The notes under the pieces are model-generated. The model did no database searches, had not been told where the DNA came from, and saw only the letters and a program-made list of their open reading frames with translations. A DNA stretch of 64,000 nucleotides from Bacillus sp. N1-1 (GTDB lineage Bacteria; Bacillota; Bacilli; Bacillales; Guptibacillaceae). The stretch lies in assembly GCF_009818105.1 (NCBI RefSeq), contig NZ_CP046564.1, forward strand, positions 2,232,001 through 2,296,000. Reading direction: 5' to 3'. Shown here one piece after another: positions 25,646-34,242 of this stretch (positions are counted from its first letter, which is position 1; each line of letters starts with the position of its first letter). Position numbers and translations under genes: made by a program.

Positions 25646-26814
25646 TATCGACTACTCGGAATGAGCATCTCCTTGTTCACTTCATTTAGATCGCGACACC
25701 CTGATAACGCCATCGTTAAATCGAAATCAGCAAGAAGGTTAGATAGTACATGCTTTACGCCTACTTGCCCGGCTACAGCTAATCCGTACATACATGGTCT
25801 TCCTACAAGAACGGCTTTGGCTCCAAGGGCAATTGCTTTAAATACATCAGCACCTCTTCTAATTCCACTATCCATCAAAACAGGAATTTGATTTTCAACA
25901 GCTTCCACGATGGCCGGCAGAGCATCGAGTGCTGTGATCGCGCCGTCCACCTGACGCCCCCCATGGTTTGAGACAATAATCCCGTCAGCTCCATATTTTA
26001 AAGCTAGCTTTGCATCATCGGGATGAAGGACGCCTTTTAATATAATGGGCAAAGACGTATATTTTCTTAGCTCTGCTAAATCCTCCCACGTTAGTCCGGC
26101 ATTCCCAAAAACGTGAGTCCAATGCATAATTGCCCCGATAGCGTCATCTTCAGGAGGTACATGGAGCCCAGCGCGAAAAGCAGGATCCGTTAAATAGTTA
26201 CCAATTCCTTCTCCAATCAGAAAAGGCAAGTACACATTCTTTAGATCCAATTCACGCCATGCCATCATAGGAGTGTCAAGCGTTACGACGATCGCTGAGT
26301 ATCCAGCGAGTTCCGCTCGTTGAACAAAACTTTTAGCAATCTCTGGATCTCGACTCCAGTAAAGTTGGAACCACTTAGGTGCTTCTCCCATTATTTCAGC
26401 AATTTCTTCCATAGAATGGCTTGATGCAGAGCTTGCAATGTAGGGGATTCCCATTGAAGCAGCGGCTTTCGCTGAAGCAAGTTCGCCTTCTTGATGGATA
26501 ATGGATTGCACACCAATTGGAGCAACTAACAATGGAGCCGGAAGCATCTGACCGTACAAGCCTACCTTTAAGTTTCGGTCTTCCACATGACGAAAGACGC
26601 GAGGCACGATATTCCATCGCTTAAATGCTTCACGGTTCGCATTTTTCGTTTCTTCTGCACCAGAACCTCCAGCAACATAATCATAAGGTCCATCCTCAAG
26701 GATTTCACGTGCGCGTGCTTCCCAATCTTCATACCTAGTTGGTAAACGATCCGGATCAGGTGAATGCATTTGTTTGTATATACCAAACTGAATTTCATTG
26801 CCGATATTAGTCAT
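25645..26814 (-). CDS. FMN-dependent alpha-hydroxy-acid oxidase (lactate 2-monooxygenase-like)
   Basis: A 389-residue TIM-barrel flavoenzyme. The N-terminal YDYVAGGSGAE, PIGVQ in the flavin-binding site, QLYWSRD, the catalytic histidine and arginine in SNHGGRQVDGA near 290, and the phosphate-binding GRPCMYG near 335 are the classic features of lactate/glycolate oxidases. The family oxidises L-2-hydroxy acids to 2-keto acids with O2. The N-terminal extension and overall length resemble lactate 2-monooxygenase, but specificity cannot be fixed. The start is ATG 26814 after AAAGGAGG. It is on the minus strand and divergent from the nucleotidase gene. Confidence 0.9.
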   Translation of the reverse strand: MTNIGNEIQFGIYKQMHSPDPDRLPTRYEDWEARAREILEDGPYDYVAGGSGAEETKNANREAFKRWNIVPRVFRHVEDRNLKVGLYGQMLPAPLLVAPIGVQSIIHQEGELASAKAAASMGIPYIASSASSHSMEEIAEIMGEAPKWFQLYWSRDPEIAKSFVQRAELAGYSAIVVTLDTPMMAWRELDLKNVYLPFLIGEGIGNYLTDPAFRAGLHVPPEDDAIGAIMHWTHVFGNAGLTWEDLAELRKYTSLPIILKGVLHPDDAKLALKYGADGIIVSNHGGRQVDGAITALDALPAIVEAVENQIPVLMDSGIRRGADVFKAIALGAKAVLVGRPCMYGLAVAGQVGVKHVLSNLLADFDLTMALSGCRDLNEVNKEMLIPSSR

Positions 26815-26992
26815 TAGAACGCCTCCTTTATGAATGTAGTTAGTTGAATCTTCTTTGCATTCTATCCATTTCCTTCTTTAAAAGGAAAACTTTATTTTTA
26901 GATAAGGAGAGAATAGCAGGATTTTGTATGTTAGTTTCGAAATAGTAGAATGGCACTAAATTCGTTACTAAAGAACATATTGGGGGACAATC

Positions 26993-28360
26993 ATGAAGCT
27001 TTCGGTCATACATACGAACGATATTCATAGCCATTTTGACAATTTCGCTAAAGCAACATCACTTATTCGGGATTATGCAGATGAACATACACTAGTGTTA
27101 GATGGTGGGGACTTTGCTGACTTTAAAAGTATCGAGCTTCAGGGAACAAGAGGGATTGGTGCAGTGAAGATGTTGGAATCGACCGGTTACGACGCGATTA
27201 CGATAGGAAATAATGAACTATTTAATGGAAATGATACATTAGAGCATATGGCGCTTCAGAGTACTGTACCATTTATTAGTTGTAATCTTCTTAAAGCTAA
27301 TGGTGAATCGTTCAATGGAGTATGCAGCAGTAAAATTCTAATTAAAAATGAACTTCGAATTTTGGTTACGGGTGCTTCTCCAGATTTACAAGAGTTCAAT
27401 GATTTGATAGGCTTTCAAATTTTAGATTATGTAGAAGCGATCAGAGCAGAAATCAAGAAGCAACATGGAAACTATGATGTTTGTATTGTGTTAAACCATG
27501 TTGGTACACAAGCAGATATCGAATTAGCTGAAGCCATCGACGAAATCGATTTGATTTTATCCGCACATGACCACGTCCTTTATGAGGAAGCAAAAATAGT
27601 GAATAATACGATACTAAATTCAGCTGGTATGTACGGTGAACATATTGGAATTATTGAAGTTGAAGTATCAGATGAAGGCATAGAACTACTAGCTTCTTCT
27701 ACCATATCAACAGCTAAAGCGGTTGAAGATGAAGAAATTCAAAATATATTGCAAGTAAGTAGGGAAGAAGCGATCGCTCACCTAAGTAAACCGCTTTATA
27801 ATGTTAGCAAACCATTATGGCATGACGTACTTGAAGAGAACCCGATGACCAATTTAATTGCAGATGGGTTGAAAGACCGTTTTGATTGTGATCTTGGGCT
27901 AATAAACAGCGGAATTGCAAATGGGGGTCTGGTCGACTATGTTTCCAATAAAAAGCTAATTGAAATTTGTCCATCTCCACTAAATCCCACTTACTTTGAA
28001 ATTCAAGGAAAAGACCTTTACGCAGCTCTTGAAAGTTCATTAAATAGCTCGGTTTGTATGGCTGATGGAAAAGGACCTGGTTTTCGAGGGAAGTATGTAG
28101 GACGGCTTCACGTATCTGGTGCAAAAATTCAACATAATCAAAATCGAATTAAGATGATTACAATTAAAGATGACGCTTTCGATCCCGAGCGGTGGTATCG
28201 CGTAGCTTCATCAGATTACTTGCTAAGAGGTTCTGGGTATCCAGAGCTAGCAAACAATCGAAACTTTCATTATCAACCAGATGAAATAAAAGATGTTATT
28301 AGAGAATACGCCGAGAAGGAAGATTTCGTTACAGATGCTTTCAAGAAGCGTTGGGTGTAG
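26993..28360 (+). CDS. YunD-like bifunctional metallophosphatase/5'-nucleotidase
   Basis: A 455-residue protein with an N-terminal calcineurin-like metallophosphoesterase domain (IHTNDIHSHF near 6, DGGDFADF near 38, GNNELF near 70 where the usual motif is GNHE, and SAHDHVLY near 187) and a C-terminal 5'-nucleotidase domain (NLIADGLKDRF, INSG, residues about 285-430). It lacks a signal peptide, like B. subtilis YunD, so it is probably cytoplasmic. Note that the usual GNHE histidine is Asn. Substrate probably a nucleotide or UDP-sugar. Good GGGGGA ribosome binding site. Confidence 0.87.
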   Translation: MKLSVIHTNDIHSHFDNFAKATSLIRDYADEHTLVLDGGDFADFKSIELQGTRGIGAVKMLESTGYDAITIGNNELFNGNDTLEHMALQSTVPFISCNLLKANGESFNGVCSSKILIKNELRILVTGASPDLQEFNDLIGFQILDYVEAIRAEIKKQHGNYDVCIVLNHVGTQADIELAEAIDEIDLILSAHDHVLYEEAKIVNNTILNSAGMYGEHIGIIEVEVSDEGIELLASSTISTAKAVEDEEIQNILQVSREEAIAHLSKPLYNVSKPLWHDVLEENPMTNLIADGLKDRFDCDLGLINSGIANGGLVDYVSNKKLIEICPSPLNPTYFEIQGKDLYAALESSLNSSVCMADGKGPGFRGKYVGRLHVSGAKIQHNQNRIKMITIKDDAFDPERWYRVASSDYLLRGSGYPELANNRNFHYQPDEIKDVIREYAEKEDFVTDAFKKRWV

Positions 28361-28466
28361 ACTGTTTCCGTCTTAAGTCGGAGTATTTGTTCGTACTCTA
28401 GCCGTTTTCAGAAAAAGAAAATTGATCTTAAACTAATAGTAGTCTACATAGAAAGGAAGAAGATAA

Positions 28467-29594
28467 ATGCGCGACGAACGATTAAGTCAGTTAGCTAAGA
28501 CGCTAGTCCACCACTCCATTGAAGTAAAGATTGGTGAACGCGTAATGGTGACAGGTCATCAAATTGCCAAACCGTTAATACGTGAAATCATTAAGGAGAT
28601 TTATGCAGCAGACGGGGTGCCATTTGTTGAATTACGTGATGATGAAATAGACGTTCACTTGGCTGAATTTGCAACAAAAGAGCAAGCAGAGATTCAAAAA
28701 GAATGGTATGCGAAACAACTAGAAGATGTTCAATCCTTTATTCACATTCGAGCTGAAGAAAATGATGCGACATTGTCAGAGCTTGCCTCTGATGCCATGA
28801 AACTGTATGGAGAAGTTTTCAAAGAGATCGATCATAAAATGGTGAATGAAAGAAAGTGGGTACTTCTTGATTATCCAACGCCAGCAGCAGCACAAAAAGC
28901 AAAAATGGGAACACTTACTTATCAGGATTATTTGTTTGAAGTGTGTAGTCTTGATTATAAACAAATGGCGGAAAAGCAGAAGCCGCTTTTTGATTTAATG
29001 GAAAAGACTGATCGTGTTCGGATCGTTGCACCTGGTACGGATCTCTCATTTTCTATTTTGAATATCCCAACCATCGCTAGCCACGGAAAGAAAAACATTC
29101 CTGATGGAGAAGTGTTTACATCACCTGTACGTGAGAGTGTAAATGGAATTATTTCTTTTAATACACCTTGCTCGTATCGAGGGATTACCTTTCACAACGT
29201 AAAATTAACATTGGAGAAAGGTAAAATTGTTCATGCTGAAGCTGACCAAACAGACAAACTGAACGAAATCCTAAATCTTGATGAAGGAGCACGCTATATT
29301 GGGGAATTTGCTATCGGATTAAATCCACTAATTAATCATCCAGTAGGGAATACCTTATTTGATGAGAAAATAAATGGTAGTATCCACTTTACACCTGGAC
29401 AAGCTTATGATGATGCAGACAATGGAAATCGCTCAATGATTCACTGGGATATGGTTTTGATTTTACGGGAGGAGTATGGTGGGGGAGAACTGTATTTCGA
29501 TGATCAACTCATTCAAAAAAATGGGGTTTTTGTGACAGATGAGCTGATTGATTTAAACCCAGAAAATCTTAATCAAAAAGAAGCAGTACGCTAA
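28467..29594 (+). CDS. M29 family aminopeptidase (AmpS/PepS-like)
   Basis: A 375-residue thermophilic-metallopeptidase-family aminopeptidase. The family uses two metal ions bound in the C-terminal half; the region GEVFTSPVRESVNG near 215, EGARYIGEFAIGLNP near 275, and HFTPGQAYDDADNGNRSMIHWD near 310-331 contains the expected Glu, His and Asp ligands. These cytosolic enzymes release N-terminal residues from peptides. The length is slightly below the usual 410 residues, with a shorter N-terminal region. ATG at 28467 after GGAAGAAG; terminator downstream. Confidence 0.9.
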   Translation: MRDERLSQLAKTLVHHSIEVKIGERVMVTGHQIAKPLIREIIKEIYAADGVPFVELRDDEIDVHLAEFATKEQAEIQKEWYAKQLEDVQSFIHIRAEENDATLSELASDAMKLYGEVFKEIDHKMVNERKWVLLDYPTPAAAQKAKMGTLTYQDYLFEVCSLDYKQMAEKQKPLFDLMEKTDRVRIVAPGTDLSFSILNIPTIASHGKKNIPDGEVFTSPVRESVNGIISFNTPCSYRGITFHNVKLTLEKGKIVHAEADQTDKLNEILNLDEGARYIGEFAIGLNPLINHPVGNTLFDEKINGSIHFTPGQAYDDADNGNRSMIHWDMVLILREEYGGGELYFDDQLIQKNGVFVTDELIDLNPENLNQKEAVR

Positions 29595-29599
29595 TCAGC

Positions 29600-29633
29600 A
29601 ACCACAGGCAGAGTGATGCTTGTGGTTTTTTAT
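29600..29633 (+). terminator. Intrinsic terminator after the M29 aminopeptidase
   Basis: AACCACAGGC / GCTTGTGGTT (one mispair) with an 8-nt loop, followed by Ts. Confidence 0.82.
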
Positions 29634-29852
29634 TATAATTAAGTACAATTAATGTATTGAGACCCAATCAAACATAAATTATTTTGGGAATATTGGGGTT
29701 AGACAATCTAATTATTTTAGACCTAATCGTGCACATTAACGAAAATTAGAAAAAAAGATGGAGATAATAAATTTCAATTACCGTATTAAACTAATAAATA
29801 TAATTACATCTATAAAGAAATATCTCAAAAGATAAACTAATTCAAGAGAAAA

Positions 29853-29873
29853 AGCAGGCCAATTCGGCCTGCT
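29853..29873 (-). terminator. Intrinsic terminator of the redoxin pseudogene
   Basis: AGCAGGCC / GGCCTGCT, a perfect 8-bp stem with a 5-nt loop. On the minus strand it is followed by TTTTTCTCTT. The 220 bp between this and the M29 terminator is AT-rich and holds no gene that I can see. Confidence 0.8.
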
Positions 29874-29878
29874 CTTCA

Positions 29879-30386
29879 TTAACCTTTATATGTCTTACCG
29901 ATATACTGAACAATTTTACGTAACTCAGTAACTGTTGGACGACCAAAAGGACTTGTCTGTCTTTGCTGATAAAGAAGTTCACCTTTCTCGTCAATTAAGA
30001 AGTACGCTGGCTCACCATGAGCACCATGATCTTCATAAGGATCATCTTCACGGTGATAGTGAACATCATATGCTTTAAGCGCCTTGTACTCATCATCTGC
30101 GAGTACCGGAAAAGAGAGGTTCTTTTTCTTCCGCCATTGCTTTTAGATCTTCAAATTTATCAGTGGAAATGGTGGTAATGTGAACATTTTTACCTTCGAA
30201 GAAGCCAGTGCTTTCTTCAAGATTTTCAAGATCACTCACACAGACAGGACACCAAGAACCTCAAAAGAAAATAACAAGGTGCCCTCCACCTTTTTCTTTT
30301 CTATATGATTCAAAAGAATACTCTTCGCCATTTACTGATGGAAGTGTGAAATCTGGTACTGCGTCTTTCAATGCAAATTTAGACAA
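29879..30386 (-). pseudogene. Redoxin (AhpC/TSA-type thioredoxin-fold) pseudogene
   Basis: Reading the minus strand from a TTG at 30386 gives a redoxin N-terminus (MSKFALKDAVPDFTLPSVNG) that continues to LVIFF. It then meets an in-frame TGA (30261-30263) exactly where relatives have Trp, followed by GSWCPVC with the redox cysteines. Further on, one extra C at about 30118-30119 shifts the frame; after removing it the sequence continues as FPVLADDEYKALKAYDVHY and GEPAYFLIDEKGELLYQQR to a normal stop. The restored protein would have about 168 residues. Two independent lesions point to a pseudogene rather than a single sequencing error. The promoter-proximal hairpin and terminator are still intact, so decay looks recent. 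Confidence 0.8.
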
Positions 30387-30602
30387 AATTTCCTACTTTG
30401 AATAGATACAATCGCCTTATCATGTAAGGCAATTCTTATCATATCCTAAATCGAGAACGAATGATGTAAGATACCTTACTCCTTTTTAATACAAAATAAT
30501 TGACAAAAATAGAAAAAACAAACCAAAATTTACTTTTCAAGTTCATTACGAACGAATGACCAATATGCACTTAAACAAAACTAAGTGCTTCTATTTTCAC
30601 AC
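30387..30602. other. Intergenic region upstream of the redoxin pseudogene and the recombinase
   Basis: An AT-rich stretch. GCCTTA-TCATG-TAAGGC (30414-30430) is a 6-bp inverted repeat just upstream of the redoxin start on the minus strand and could be its operator. I see no gene in it. Confidence 0.4.
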
Positions 30603-30737
30603 AATGATACAAAACATATATTGTGTATCATTATGAAAATCAATGAAAGCTTAATTTTAGGGGTTTTTCTCTTTTCGTGGAGAAGCTAGAAAGGTATAAT
30701 GATACATATAACTAAACTGTTTATCATTAATGATACA
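30603..30737. promoter_or_regulatory. Four copies of the AATGATACA half-site before the recombinase gene
   Basis: AATGATACA lies at 30603-30611, its complement TGTATCATT at 30624-30632, AATGATACA at 30698-30706, and a near-perfect head-to-head pair TTTATCATT-AATGATACA at 30720-30737 with the 14-bp palindrome TATCATTAATGATA (30722-30735) at its centre. The third copy overlaps a TATAAT -10 (30695-30700). This is a typical repressor layout; the binding protein is unknown. Confidence 0.65.
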
Positions 30738-30765
30738 TAACGGATAGAGAAAGGAGGCTGCCTTC

Positions 30766-31308
30766 ATGAATACGGTTCAGCCGATTCGGGATCCTCAGAA
30801 GATAAAATTAGTAAAACAAAACCTAAGAAAGCGAAATTCCAGAGATTGGTTTTTGTTTAACATGGGAATTAATACTGGGCTACGCATTAGTGATTTGCTT
30901 CCTTTACGTGTTGGTGACGTTCGGAATCAAACGCATATCATCATAAAAGAAAAAAAGACCGGAAAATCAAAACGTTTTCCGATCAACTATGCACTTAAGG
31001 AGCTTATCGAGTCGTATACGTTTGATATGGAAGAAGGAGATTTTTTGTTTCCGTCAAACAAAACAGATTTACCTATTCAAAGAGGTCAGGCTTACAAGAT
31101 TCTAAATCAGGCTGCTGCAGAAGCAGGGCTTTCTGAAATAGGAACGCATACGATGCGAAAGACATTTGGTTACTTTTACTACAAACAAACGAAAGATGTG
31201 GCGATGCTTCAAAAGATCTTTGGCCATTCAGCACCATCTATTACCTTAAGATACATCGGAATAGAGCAAGAGCAAATGGATGAATCACTGTTTAATTTTA
31301 GTTTGTAA
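30766..31308 (+). CDS. Short tyrosine recombinase (YoeC-like, catalytic domain only)
   Basis: A 180-residue protein consisting of only the catalytic domain of a phage-integrase-family recombinase. The full catalytic set is visible: Arg in TGLRISD near 44, Lys in KKTGK near 65, HTMRK near 127, GHS near 150 and the nucleophile Tyr in RYIGI near 165. The N-terminal core-binding (SAM-like) domain is missing, as in B. subtilis YoeC, of similar length. No flanking attachment repeats or phage genes are seen, so it is probably a domesticated chromosomal gene of unknown role. The ATG follows AAAGGAGG. Its promoter carries four AATGATACA half-sites. Confidence 0.87.
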   Translation: MNTVQPIRDPQKIKLVKQNLRKRNSRDWFLFNMGINTGLRISDLLPLRVGDVRNQTHIIIKEKKTGKSKRFPINYALKELIESYTFDMEEGDFLFPSNKTDLPIQRGQAYKILNQAAAEAGLSEIGTHTMRKTFGYFYYKQTKDVAMLQKIFGHSAPSITLRYIGIEQEQMDESLFNFSL

Positions 31309-31472
31309 AAAACGTCCAAATAGGAACATGTTATACTTTTTTTGAGAGGAGGGGAATTAAGCTCATTAAAAGCAGATTAGCGTTAACGATTTAATAGGTT
31401 ACTATATTAATGAAGAAACACGGATGAAGATCTTATTTTGGTTCCGCTTACAATTAAAGGGAGGTTATGTCA

Positions 31473-32315
31473 TTGGGAAAAAAAGATCATCGAGATCCAA
31501 CAGAAGCATCCATACATACAGATTTTAAAAACAATATGACGTACGGAGAATATTTAAGCCTTGATAAAATACTTGAGGGGCAGAATAGGCTATCAGACCA
31601 TCATGATGAAATGCTTTTTATCATTATTCACCAGGTAAGCGAATTATGGATGAAATTAATCTTGCATGAGCTAAAAGGAGCAATTGAAGCAATCGAAAAC
31701 GATGAATTATCAACTGCTTTTAAAATGCTTGCGCGGGTTTCGAAAACACAGACCCAAATCATTCAGGCATGGGACGTTCTCTCAACGTTAACCCCTTCGG
31801 AATACATGCAGTTCCGTGATTCGCTTGGACAGGCTTCTGGTTTTCAATCTTATCAATACCGCATGATTGAGTTTGCATTAGGCTATAAAACACCTCACGT
31901 GTTAAAAATTTATGAGAAAGATAAAGATCTTCATGAGGAATTAAAAGATGCTTATGAGGAACCAGGCATTTATGATGTAGCGATTAAAGCTCTATCGAGG
32001 GCGGGATTACCTATTGATAAGGAAATTCTTGATCGCGATGTGACCGAAACATACGGCAAGAATGACTCAGTCATGCAGGCATGGCTGACCGTATATCGAG
32101 ATGTAGAAACGTATTGGGACCTTTATGAACTAGCTGAGAAGCTTGTTGATATTGAAGATTGGCTACAGCAATGGCGTTTCCGTCATATGAAAACAGTTGA
32201 GAGGATCATTGGGTTTAAACAGGGGACTGGAGGCTCATCGGGCGTTGGTTATTTGAAAAAAGTACTGGACCATCGCTTTTTCCCTGAACTTTGGGACATT
32301 AGAACAGAGCTTTAA
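31473..32315 (+). CDS. kynA: Tryptophan 2,3-dioxygenase
   Basis: A 280-residue haem dioxygenase that opens the indole ring of L-tryptophan to N-formylkynurenine. Family markers are [13 protein letters not shown] near 25, [14 protein letters not shown] near 50 (substrate-contact histidine), the haem-ligand histidine in [13 protein letters not shown] near 238, and [11 protein letters not shown] near 253. The ATG at 31467 is only 2 nt after AAGGGAGG (31457-31464), so the TTG at 31473 is preferred, though the ATG is possible. The usual partners kynB (formamidase) and kynU (kynureninase) are not adjacent. A 158-bp leader separates it from the recombinase gene. Confidence 0.92.
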   Translation: MGKKDHRDPTEASIHTDFKNNMTYGEYLSLDKILEGQNRLSDHHDEMLFIIIHQVSELWMKLILHELKGAIEAIENDELSTAFKMLARVSKTQTQIIQAWDVLSTLTPSEYMQFRDSLGQASGFQSYQYRMIEFALGYKTPHVLKIYEKDKDLHEELKDAYEEPGIYDVAIKALSRAGLPIDKEILDRDVTETYGKNDSVMQAWLTVYRDVETYWDLYELAEKLVDIEDWLQQWRFRHMKTVERIIGFKQGTGGSSGVGYLKKVLDHRFFPELWDIRTEL

Positions 32316-32347
32316 TATAACGTAATATTATTATGTAAACTATTACT

Positions 32348-32379
32348 AAAAAATGCCCTTAAAAGAGGGCATTTTTTTA
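32348..32379. terminator. Bidirectional terminator between kynA and the minus-strand operon
   Basis: AAATGCCCT / AGGGCATTT core with A and T runs on either side, between convergent genes. Confidence 0.85.
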
Positions 32380-33426
32380 TACTAATACGTCCTTTAACGT
32401 GTGATCACTTTCTAGGAAAGAGAGTGCCTTTTGTTGGAAGGTAGGATCATGGAGGTAAGTATACCGATGTGGTTTAACTGATGGAGCTTTTAAAATCGCT
32501 TCTGCCAGATCGGATTTTTGAATCCCTTCCTCTTTTACATAATGAAAGAAACCCGTTCGCTCAAATACTTTTCTCATTCGTAAGGCTCGATGATTTTGTA
32601 CGTTCGCCATGATGTATGTAGCAAGACCAACTTGAATACCGTGCATATAGGGTTTTGGCAATTGTTTGTCGAGGGCATGTGAAATTAAGTGTTCTGAGCC
32701 ACTTATAGGGGCACTATTACCGCTAATCACTGTAGCCACACCGCCCATTGTCAACGAGCTTACGAGTTCCTTAATAAATATGGGGTTTTGAAGATCAGTC
32801 ATCGGCGTTCGAATGAAGCTATTGACCGCTTTTTTACTAAGCATCGCTGCGAAAGCATTGACATGTCCTTTACCATGCCTTTCTTCAAATTCCCAATCAT
32901 ACAGAGCCGTAATGTTACTCATTAAGTCACCTACTCCTGCAAGTAAGAAGTGCGAAGGAGCCTGTTGAATCACTTCAAGATCTGCAATAATGCCAAATGG
33001 CACCTGTGCAGGAACGGTTGTCTTTTTTTGATTAATGATTAAAGAACAATTGCTGCTAGCAAAACCATCATTGGAAGCAGATGTTGGCATGCTGATAAAG
33101 GGGAGTTTTCTAGAAAATGCAATATACTTTCCGTAGTCAATAATCATACCGCCCCCCATAGCAACGACAACATCATAGGAATCTAGCGTAAAAGCAAATG
33201 CAATGAGATCCTGAATGGTTTGACCGGGTTCCATTTTTTGAACGTTTATCTTCACTTGTGTCATCGATTTCTGAAAGGACTCGGCATAAGCATCGTAAGT
33301 AAACGCATCAAACAAAAACAGAGCATGATGAAACCCGTGTTTATGAAGAATAGGATCTAGTTGATGACGGATACCTGAACGAATCTCCAAAATGGAAGGA
33401 ATCGGAATATTCGTTAATGCATGCAT
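32377..33426 (-). CDS. Glycerol-1-phosphate dehydrogenase-like protein
   Basis: A 349-residue member of the iron-containing alcohol dehydrogenase/dehydroquinate synthase fold. The NAD-binding MGGGMIIDYGKYIA near 92 and PTSASNDGFAS near 115 resemble the archaeal and Bacillus (AraM/EgsA) sn-glycerol-1-phosphate dehydrogenases. Metal ligands are visible as Asp in VGDLMSN near 168, His in GSEHLISH near 245 and His in YMHGIQVG near 264. It is shorter than B. subtilis AraM and may act on another short polyol phosphate. It begins 2 nt after the HAD phosphatase gene in the same operon, hinting that the dehydrogenase product is dephosphorylated. Confidence 0.8.
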   Translation of the reverse strand: MHALTNIPIPSILEIRSGIRHQLDPILHKHGFHHALFLFDAFTYDAYAESFQKSMTQVKINVQKMEPGQTIQDLIAFAFTLDSYDVVVAMGGGMIIDYGKYIAFSRKLPFISMPTSASNDGFASSNCSLIINQKKTTVPAQVPFGIIADLEVIQQAPSHFLLAGVGDLMSNITALYDWEFEERHGKGHVNAFAAMLSKKAVNSFIRTPMTDLQNPIFIKELVSSLTMGGVATVISGNSAPISGSEHLISHALDKQLPKPYMHGIQVGLATYIMANVQNHRALRMRKVFERTGFFHYVKEEGIQKSDLAEAILKAPSVKPHRYTYLHDPTFQQKALSFLESDHTLKDVLV

Positions 33427-33428
33427 GC

Positions 33429-34076
33429 TTAAAGAGTTCCTTTCTCACGCAAAAATTCTTCTATCTGCAAAAACGAATCAACCGCAACATACGGCACATT
33501 ATTTTCCTTTAATAAATCTTGAAGTGTATCTTTAGCAAAAGTCAGATCGGCAACTTTCGCAGGATGCGAATCGGGTTCGCTATCACCAGCAAAATATACA
33601 ACATCATACGTTTCCTTTAGTTCTGCAATTACTTTCGATTTATCAATGCCGTAACGCCTAGAATAATGTTTATGATTTTCATCAATCGACAAATGGACAT
33701 TTTTATCTTCATAATATCCTTTATTTGAGAATACCGGTACGTCTTTAATCCCATAATGCTCGAGAATGTGATGAATGTAATAATCGGTGCCGGCACTTAG
33801 TATATAGAAATCCCCACCGCTTTCCTGAACCGTTCGAATGAAAGAGGGAACGTGCTCATCGATAGGTAACGAGAGAATGTCTTGAATAATTTGCTCTTCA
33901 TGCTGGTCAATCGATTGAAATACTTGGCTAAGAAAATCAATATCCTGCATTTCACCAGCTTTCCATTTCTTATACAATGGTTTACCTTCAGGATAGTAAG
34001 TGTCAATCACAAGCCAGTAGAAATCCTTTTTTGAAATCGTTCCATCAAAATCTGACACAAAAGCCCACTTTTTCAT
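33429..34076 (-). CDS. MtnX-like HAD-superfamily phosphatase
   Basis: A 215-residue HAD hydrolase of subfamily IB. Motif I is SDFDGTISKKD (residues 8-18, nucleophile Asp), motif II is the serine in ILSAGTDYY near 94, and motif III/IV lies in YFAGDSEPDSHPAKVAD near 168. It resembles MtnX/phosphoserine-phosphatase-like enzymes that act on small phosphorylated metabolites. The ATG at 34076 follows GAGGAGG. It is the first gene of a two-gene minus-strand operon; no other methionine-salvage genes are near, so an MtnX role is doubtful, and the partner dehydrogenase is a better clue. Confidence 0.85.
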   Translation of the reverse strand: MKKWAFVSDFDGTISKKDFYWLVIDTYYPEGKPLYKKWKAGEMQDIDFLSQVFQSIDQHEEQIIQDILSLPIDEHVPSFIRTVQESGGDFYILSAGTDYYIHHILEHYGIKDVPVFSNKGYYEDKNVHLSIDENHKHYSRRYGIDKSKVIAELKETYDVVYFAGDSEPDSHPAKVADLTFAKDTLQDLLKENNVPYVAVDSFLQIEEFLREKGTL

Positions 34077-34242
34077 TTATGTTTCCTCCTCGTTTGATGG
34101 GTGATCTCTTAAAATTGTAGCACGCTTTTGGATTCAAAAGAAATTCAATTCTTTTAGAACAATAACGTACAACAGCGTTAAATTGTGTTAAAATGATTTT
34201 TAAAAAGTTAAACAATTCAATTTAATCTGAAGGAGTGCGAGA

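Noticed and set aside
30261..30263. TGA as a selenocysteine codon in the redoxin
   Set aside because: The position corresponds to Trp in relatives, both active-site cysteines are present as Cys, and a separate frameshift also disrupts the gene.
30722..30735. Fur or PerR box
   Set aside because: TATCATTAATGATA has superficial similarity, but lacks the 7-1-7 spacing of Fur-family boxes, and the repeated unit is the different half-site AATGATACA.
30766..31308. Integrase of a prophage or genomic island
   Set aside because: No tRNA, attachment repeats or phage-like genes lie nearby, and the protein lacks the core-binding domain; neighbours look like ordinary metabolism genes.
34077..34242. T-box or CodY control of ilvA
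   Set aside because: The upstream region is only 166 bp, with no T-box core or convincing CodY box.
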